Shown piece after piece: positions 58,304-64,000 of a DNA stretch of 64,000 nt; position 1 is the first letter of the stretch, and every line of letters begins with the position of its first letter. Source of the DNA: Nematopogon swammerdamellus (taxonomy: Eukaryota > Arthropoda > Insecta > Lepidoptera > Adelidae); contig OX336338.1 of the NCBI GenBank assembly GCA_946902875.1, positions 6,501,971 to 6,565,970 of the forward strand, read 5' to 3'. Made by a program: the position numbers and the translations under genes. The notes below the pieces were generated by a model, which had not been told where the DNA came from, ran no database searches, and saw nothing but the letters and a program-made list of their open reading frames with translations.

Positions 58304-59841
58304 GCCACATGAGAGAACAAAATTGACTCTTATGCTATAGATCAGCCTGTGATGTTTTGGAGGTTAAAACAAAAACCAGGGTTACGATGCGTCGCTACGC
58401 GAACATCTTCTCTAGTATTAACCTTAACCTAATGTTGAGTTCTTCTTCTTCTTTTTTTAAATAGTGGCAACCAAACGAATAGGAAATTCGTTTATTACTG
58501 CCAGTATCCAGTGACGGAGTTGCACGGTATAAATTTGTGATTATTTTTTATAATATAATAAAACAAAATAATGTTGAAAGGAACGAAGCATTTGAAGTTA
58601 CTAGTTTGCATGCACAAATTCTGGAAGACACATACTTAGTTGTAAATAAGATGAAAATAAATAACTAAAACATTATACATATATTTATATATAATTAATT
58701 ACAGTCTTACGTCATTACATTTTATAAATTTTAATATATATTTTATAACATGGGAATTGTTAGTATACAGTATCGTTTGTATGTTAGTAGGAAGTGGGAC
58801 TTTAAACAAATGTAAAGTGGCATATAACGGAGGGGAATTAACCGCGAGGGTAATTGGACAACCAAAGAGGATATGGTCTAGGGTTCCTTCGTCCAGTCCG
58901 CACTCGCAGATTGATGAGTCAAGTATACGAAGTCGGGCTAGATGCACTGGAGTGCAGCAGTGTCCAATTCTCATTCGGCACAGAACTGAGGTTTCCTTTT
59001 TATTAGCCGTAATTTTAAAAAACCAAGGCTTTGCGGGTATGACCCGCTGAATGGTGGCATAGTAAGACCCTCTCGCTCGACTGGACACGGACCATTCATC
59101 GGACCAGGAATCATGAAGGTATGTTTTTGGGAGTGCCAACAAATCATGGGGAAAATTAATGAACGGAGCCCTATCTCCACACACCACCGCCTCCTTGGCT
59201 AGAGCGTCTACACGCTCATTGCCTCGAATGCCGGTATGTGAAGGTATCCAGGCAAAAACAAGTTGTTTTTGACCTAAGGTGAGTAATGTATCTTTAATAC
59301 ATAGAACTATGGGATTATGAATTTGGCAATTGAATGGGTTCTGTACCAATGCCTGAAGAGAACTGCGGGAATCTGAGAAAATTATGATCCGTTCCAGTGT
59401 GTCGGAGAGGGACACAAATCTGACAGCCTCCAGTAGAGCCATACACTCGCCCGTATAGACCGAGGACTCGGGTGGGCACTGAGTGCGCATGTAGTCGTTG
59501 CTTCCGGGCTTATATACGGCAACTCCTACGTTACCTTTTGGTGTTAATTTTGAGGCATCCGTAAAAATTACATCCCACCCGTGCCAATCTCTATCAAGAA
59601 TAATCTTGAACGATTCTTCAGCGCGTGGCATGTCCTTTTCAAGGCCAAAATCTAAAATTACATTCGGTTTTAAGATTACGGCCTCATATTTCGATCCGTG
59701 CAAAGGCAATGTCGGAGAGCGATAGGTTAATGTTGAGTTGAGACGGTGCATGTCGTTTTTGTTACGTTTCGTTTCTGCCACTTCGCGTTTACAATCAGCT
59801 GATCTATAGAGCAAGAGTCAGTTTTGTTCTTTCATGTGCCG
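58304..59841. mobile_element. MITE interrupted by a LINE
   Basis: The left part (58304-58441: GCCACATGAGAGAACAAA, GATCAGCCTGTGATGTTTTG, GATGCGTCGCTACGCG) and the right part (59728-59841: GTGCATGTCGTTTTTGTTAC, ACAATCAGCTGATCTATAGA, CTTTCATGTGCC) are the two halves of the MITE that occurs uninterrupted at 59876-60114. TAATGTTGAGTT is repeated at the break (58430-58441 and 59728-59739), a 12-bp target-site duplication. Confidence 0.9.
58442..59727 (-). mobile_element. 5'-truncated LINE with RNase H domain
   Basis: The minus-strand open frame 58699-59814 (371 codons) has an RNase H domain: FTDAS, GECMALLEA, FSDSRSSL and WIPSHTGIRGNERVDALAKE, covering the D-E-D-D catalytic set. It is followed by a C-terminal Cys/His region (CRMRIGHCCTPVHLARLRI, CECGLDEGTLDHILFGCP). 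These mark the C-terminal end of an I/R1/LOA-type ORF2. The 3' UTR ends in a (GAA)n tail at 58442-58455. The reverse transcriptase and endonuclease are missing through 5' truncation. The frame is intact, suggesting a fairly young insertion. Its first 29 codons are read from the host MITE. Confidence 0.92.
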
Positions 59842-59875
59842 CTTCGGTTTATTTACCTGGCAAATGGGGGGGTCT

Positions 59876-60114
59876 GGCACAGGAGAGAACAAAGGAACGA
59901 TGGCGCTGTAGATCAGCTGTGATTTTTTGGAGGTTAAAAAAAACCAGGGTTAATTTAAAGAAGATGCGTCGCTACGCGACGCATCTTGTTTATATTAACC
60001 CTAATCTAATTTTGAGGCGGTGCATGTCGTTTTTGTTACGTTTCGTTTCTGCCACTTCGCGTTTACAATCAGCTGATCTACAGCGCAAGCGTTCCTTTGT
60101 TCTATCATGTGCCG
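59876..60114. mobile_element. MITE, uninterrupted copy
   Basis: The terminal repeats are GGCACAGGAGAGAACAAAGG ... GCGCTGTAGATCAGCTG on the left and CAGCTGATCTACAGCGC ... CCTTTGTTCTATCATGTGCC on the right. The centre has a perfect 12-bp hairpin, AAGATGCGTCGC-TAC-GCGACGCATCTT (59961-59987). A broken third copy, in the other orientation, lies at 60463-60680. Confidence 0.9.
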
Positions 60115-60282
60115 CTTGCGGCAAATGTGTCAGCCCATAGAGTACCTAGAGAAAAAGTCAGTCAACCGATACGACACCTGAAAGACTTTATCCAATCCCT
60201 CGAATCCCTCTAATCCATCACTCCTCCTACTCCTTAGCCCAGGGCGAACCAACAGAAGCCGATATTCGTTTGGTCGGTTAAG

Positions 60283-60352
60283 TAATTTGTTAGCTCAGTG
60301 GTAAGCGTGTAGGGTTTGTACTTTTTGACCATGGGTTCAAATCCCACAAAAT
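60283..60352 (+). mobile_element. tRNA-like gene remnant with intact pol III boxes
   Basis: TTAGCTCAGTGG is a perfect A-box and GGTTCAAATCC a perfect B-box; a T-run terminator (CTTTTTTG) follows. The acceptor and anticodon stems pair poorly, so it is probably a tRNA pseudogene or SINE head and not a working tRNA. It lies between MITE copies. Confidence 0.45.
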
Positions 60353-60462
60353 CTTTTTTGTTTTTTTTTTCTTTTAGCAATGTTAGGGTGTTTAAATTTT
60401 TTAAGGGTGTTTAGTTTTTTTTATAACCACCTAAAAGCTTTATTTTCGGAAATACAAACGTA

Positions 60463-60680
60463 ACAAAAACGACATGCATCGCCTATACATTTTAGGTTAG
60501 GGTTAATATAAAGAAGATGCGTCGCTCGCTACGCGACGTTCTTTGGTCAGCCGTATTGCTTGTTCTTGTGTCTTTTATGAGTTTATTTTATATATTTTTC
60601 AATACTATTCAGTGAATATATTTTATGAAAACGCCAGCGACGCATCTTCTTTATATTAACCCTGGTTATTTTTTTTTTAA
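60463..60680. mobile_element. Broken MITE copy, inverted
   Basis: GTAACAAAAACGACATGCAT CGCC (complement of the MITE right half), GGTTAGGGTTAATATAAAGA, AGATGCGTCGCTCGCTACGC, and at 60640-60665 GACGCATCTTCTTTATATTA ACCCTGG. The hairpin arms are separated by about 110 bp of unrelated sequence. Confidence 0.75.
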
Positions 60681-61050
60681 ACTGTTTGTATATTTCCGAA
60701 TATTGCCGAAAATAAAAATTTCTTAGGAGGAGAACTGCCAGTGAGAGACATCAGAATTGATCCCGAGCCACTCGTGGAAATGCGCGGATTGCTCCCGCTC
60801 ACGATGATATCACAGACAACAGAATACTAATGTTGTCTGTTGCTCAGTTCAGTTCACAGCGCCATCTGCTATTAGTTTTTTTTTTTTTCAAAATTTTTAT
60901 TGGGACTTTTGCCGATTTCGACTATGTCAGCCCCATGGTAACAACTTGAAATTAAGTACATCTACATTTTCAAGAAATTAGTCATTTCTTAGAGCCAGCG
61001 AGAGCCTAAAAAACCAATCACTTCTTTGAACTGTTCCGAGGATGGATCAG

Positions 61051-61790
61051 TCAATGACTCATGAATTGATGAAACAACAGATTTAACCTGTCTGTTTTCA
61101 ATTTCCTTTGACAATCCTTTCTAAGATCTGCGTTCCTGACGCAATCCAATAATACATGAAAGTGATCTTCTTGCTTGTGATCACAAGCAGTACAGTAGGG
61201 GGAAGTTGTTTTTTTCATTAAATATCCCATATTATTTAGTGCATTATGTCCAGAACGCAGTCTTAACCCTAATGATGTTTCGTGTCTCAAAAGACCAGTC
61301 TGACAAATCCAAGAAATACGAGGTGGTTCACATTGTAAGGTCTTATACCAAATACCTTTTTCCACTGATCTCCTATCAAAATGATCTCTCCACATTTCTC
61401 TACATTCACTCGACAGAATATCAGTGTAAAAAGGCTTGATTGTACATATAATATCAGAATTAATGGCTCTTTTAGCCAAAGCATCTGCCTTTTCATTCCC
61501 TTCTAAACCAATGTGGGATGGAATCCACTGAAATATAATATTAACATTTTTTGACCTAATTTTTATAAAATCTCTCATAATTTCATACGCAATGGGCCTT
61601 CCACGAGCCCCCAGAGTACAACTTACCAGGTGCTGGAGAGCACTTTTAGAGTCTGTAAGAATAACAATATTTTGTGAATTTAAATTAAAACTATATGAGA
61701 GGGCCTCAGAAATTGCCACGAGTTCAGCTGACAATACCGGAACTTCTGCTGTAATTTTAAATTCCATTCCTAACTTTGTTTGTGGATCCC
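61051..61790 (-). pseudogene. RNase H and C-terminus of LINE ORF2
   Basis: It contains LSAELVAISEALSY, ILTDSKSALQHL and WIPSHIGLEGNEKADALAKR, the E, D and late D regions of RNase H, but not the initial TDGS strand. The Cys/His tail is LRLRSGHNALNNMGYL and CTACDHKQEDHFHVLLDC. The open frame is intact from the deletion joint to the stop at 61051. Confidence 0.88.
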
Positions 61791-62110
61791 ACCAAGAGGC
61801 CCCGATGATGTGAGCAGTTCAGAACTTCTATACCAATAATTTCGATAGCTGGATTACTGTTCTGTATTTGTATACTTCGAGCTTTGATTGATCTGTGTGT
61901 GAGTATGCAAACTCCTCCGTATTCATCACACCGATCTCGTCTCACATTATTATATTGGTTTATTCTTAGATTAGTACGGCTATGGAGCCAGGATTCCGAA
62001 ACCAGACAGATATGAACTTTTAATTGATGTAAACAAGCTTCTAGATCATATCTCTTAGGATATAAACTTCGAGCATTCCATTGAATGATATTTATCCTTT
62101 TAATAGACAT
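61757..62110 (-). pseudogene. N-terminal half of LINE AP-endonuclease
   Basis: INIIQWNARSLYPKRYDLEA and ICLVSESWLHSRTNLRINQY correspond to the N and E motifs of apurinic-like endonucleases; RRDRCDEYGGVCILTHRS follows. The domain stops after about 110 residues, at the deletion joint near 61785-61790 (frame shift into the RNase H frame). Confidence 0.88.
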
Positions 62111-62121
62111 ATTATATGAAC

Positions 62122-63715
62122 TTACTTGAAAAATACTCGAAGTGCACTCTCCATAAATATCCTCTTAATGAAATTTATTATTTCACCTAGAATTACTTGG
62201 GCCATCCTATTAATTTTCTCGCCCCAACTTATTTCCTCATTTAGAGCAATTTCCTTCATTAATTCAAGAACATTTTGTTCGGAGCTTGAATTTTGGTCTC
62301 TTGCAGTGTAAATCGGTATATTCCTCTCTTTTGGTTTGAATGTGGCATTCGGCATTGCGATGTCAATTGTTGGCTCTTGTTGAGCGGGAGTACTCTTTAT
62401 TATATTGGTACGTCGCGGTCTCGATGGCGGATTATTCGATGAATGCGATTGGCTCGACGAAGCAGTATTATTCAAGACGCCATCTTCCGGCCTCTTCGAG
62501 GCGAGAACTGCAGCATAAGATCCCGGTGGAGAGGAAGAAGCGACGTTAACTGGATCTTGAGGTGAAATATTCGTAGTTTTTTGGTTTTATGATCTTGCGT
62601 CTGCTCTTGATTGTACAACTGAATAGCCGCTTTGTATGTTATATTCTTACGAGCCATAATAAGACGCAGTTGCTTTTCCTTTAAAAATATTGGGCAAATC
62701 TTACTTAGAGCTAAATGGGCCCCCTTGCAATTGACACATTTGAATTCTGTTGTTTCGCAGTTTTCATGTCTTTCTCCACATTTTGGGCACGTCTTGCTGA
62801 TTGAAGAACAAAACTTGAAAGAGTGACCAAATCGCCAGCAGACGGAACACTGCGTTGCTGGGAAGACGAAAGGCTCCACGCTTAACCTTAAACCATACAC
62901 GCGGATGAATGGGGGCAAGTACGGCCCCTGGAAACAAACCCTTACTGCTTCAGATTCTGACCATTTTCCATTAGCCGATCTCTTATTAAGGCGTTTTATT
63001 GAGATAATCTCACAATGTTCGCTGGTAACAATCTTCAAAAGATCCTTGTCTTCCACTCCTAAGTCAACATTACGAACCGTCCCAAAAGAATGTTTAACTT
63101 CGGTCACACGTCTACATGTAATACCTTTGTTGATCAAACTTTCACACTCGAACATTTTTTTAACCCCAATTTCTTTTTCAAAAAGAACAAGTGCTTTAAA
63201 AGGGGTTAAGTATTTGATCTTCAAAATATTAGGTACGTCTTTAAGTATTTTGGCTAAAGAGATTTGTCTTGGAAGCTTTATCTTACTCCATATATATACT
63301 TCAATTTTCTCGTTCAAGCTTTCCTTGAAGTTCCTTCGGTTCCCATCTTTCATCTTATTTGATGCCTCTATATAACTCTCACCATCCTCAGAATCCTCTC
63401 TATCTCTTTTTTTGGGAATATCAGATGTCCCCGTATGGCTAGAGGTCGACTCGGAGTCAGAGCCACTGGTGTTGATCTTATCTGCGATACGTTGCTCCTT
63501 CCGCCTTCGTTTGCGTTCTGTTTGTTTTTTCCACTTAGATTTTTCTCCTTTCAGAGAAGGTGAGTCTTCAATTGTGACATATTCCGCCACTGATAACTCT
63601 GACGCTAGAACAGTCTCATCCACGGTGTTGTATGAACTGCCTACATAGGGATTAGGCCCCAATTGAGTTTCATTGGCGTTAGGTCAGGAGGTTCGGGAGG
63701 TTTTTTAAACTCCAT
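62122..63715 (-). pseudogene. LINE ORF1 (gag-like, CCHC zinc knuckles), frameshifted
   Basis: The main frame 62472-63662 (about 396 codons) has a basic Ser/Asp-rich N-terminus, an RNA-binding-like middle (LAKILKDVPNILKIKYLTPF) and zinc knuckles CSVCWRFGHSFKFC, CPKCGERHENC and CVNCKGAHLALSKIC. An upstream ATG at 63715 (MEFKKPPEPPDL) is separated from it by one frameshift. A second frameshift near 62475 moves the C-terminal part into 62122-62475 (MKEIALNEEISWGEKINRM). So the ORF is broken at least twice. Confidence 0.88.
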
Positions 63716-63829
63716 TACAGAATAAGAAACTTACTTAAGCTTGTAAAAGCAAAATAAAGACCAACGAATTTATTTATTTCGATTTTCTTCTCGATGTCGC
63801 TATTAGGTTTGCCTTCGCCTCCCCTGTTA

Positions 63830-64000
63830 AGCAGTGGAGGAAATTTTGGTGAACCGTAATTTAGCTGAGCGTGGTTTCGCGAAGAGAGGTGATTTTGGCT
63901 CTGTCGACTGCACCTTATGAAGTTTGTACTATAATCTCACAAAGTTTGACGCTTGTACGTTATGTTTTCATATTTTTAACCCCGACGAAAAAAACGGAGG
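63830..64000 (+). repeat. Repeat debris at the window end
   Basis: TGAGCGTGGTTTCGCGAAGA ... TTTTGGCTCTGTCGACTGCA matches the segment after the LINE fragment at 32760-32820. The last bases (TTTAACCCCGACGAAAAAAA) start another copy of the 26247-26410 repeat and run off the window. Confidence 0.65.

Larger units (their letters stand above)
60876..63715 (-). mobile_element. LINE with gag-like ORF1 and ORF2 lacking the reverse transcriptase
   Basis: The element runs on the minus strand from an ORF1 start near 63715 to an A-tail at 60876-60892. Order: ORF1 with zinc knuckles (62122-63715), the endonuclease N-terminus (61757-62110), then directly most of RNase H and the C-terminus (61051-61790). 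The remainder of the endonuclease, the whole reverse transcriptase and the first RNase H strand are absent. The I-like layout (CCHC ORF1 plus RNase H) places it in the I superfamily. It differs in sequence from the LINE at 58442-59727. Confidence 0.9.

Noticed and set aside
59728..59814. N-terminal 29 codons of the 371-codon LINE frame as genuine LINE protein
   Set aside because: They lie beyond the target-site duplication, in MITE sequence that also exists without the LINE at 60005-60110.
60283..60352. Functional tRNA gene
   Set aside because: The A- and B-boxes are good, but the acceptor and anticodon stems do not pair.

Overview
The window is insect nuclear DNA, almost certainly from a moth or butterfly (Lepidoptera). 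The evidence is three intron-rich animal genes with canonical GT-AG junctions, long AT-rich introns, and a dense load of repeats of kinds I recognise from lepidopteran genomes: RTE-like and other non-LTR 3' ends, helitron-like CTAG ends, CAGGGTGT-type MITEs and tRNA-headed SINEs. There is no prokaryotic gene organisation, CRISPR array or rRNA operon.

Three host genes are supported exon by exon. (1) Tryptophan hydroxylase, + strand, 5728-13667, 10 coding exons, 537 aa: the rate-limiting enzyme of serotonin synthesis. (2) An imaginal disc growth factor (catalytically dead GH18 chitinase-like protein), - strand, 15724-31317, 9 coding exons, 434 aa, with a 9.5 kb first intron. (3) Nucleobindin/CALNUC-type EF-hand protein, - strand, 37024-53248, 9 coding exons per isoform, 587 aa, with a Q/P/G-rich tail. 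Genes 1 and 2 are convergent; genes 2 and 3 are co-oriented. I see no functional link between the three.

The main discovery candidate in a host gene is a pair of equal-length (103 nt), same-phase, sequence-related exons in nucleobindin (41145-41247 and 41309-41411). They are separated by only 61 nt and look like mutually exclusive exons just upstream of the first EF-hand.

The main discovery candidate in the repeats is a SINE family whose head reads tRNA A-box, then a 5S rRNA-like stretch (the 5S internal promoter region), then a tRNA B-box. The same body also occurs behind a completely different, RTE-like head.

Layout: 1-5.7 kb is upstream of TRH (repeats, a TATA/initiator-like promoter near 4533-4567, a perfect 21-bp hairpin at 5440). 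5.7-13.7 kb is TRH, with SINE, RTE and other insertions in its introns. 13.7-15.7 kb is intergenic (MITE, mariner remnant, 68-bp repeat units). 15.7-31.3 kb is IDGF. 31.3-37.0 kb is intergenic (LINE 3' ends, a 333-bp-arm foldback element, two blocks of an approximately 68-bp minisatellite in opposite orientation). 37.0-53.2 kb is nucleobindin, whose intron 1 holds a 2.6 kb element with a 316-bp tandem array. 53.2-64 kb is a transposon graveyard: a hAT-like composite, a PIF/Harbinger-like element with a MADF-like coding remnant, a MITE split by a LINE with a visible 12-bp target-site duplication, and a LINE that has lost its reverse transcriptase.
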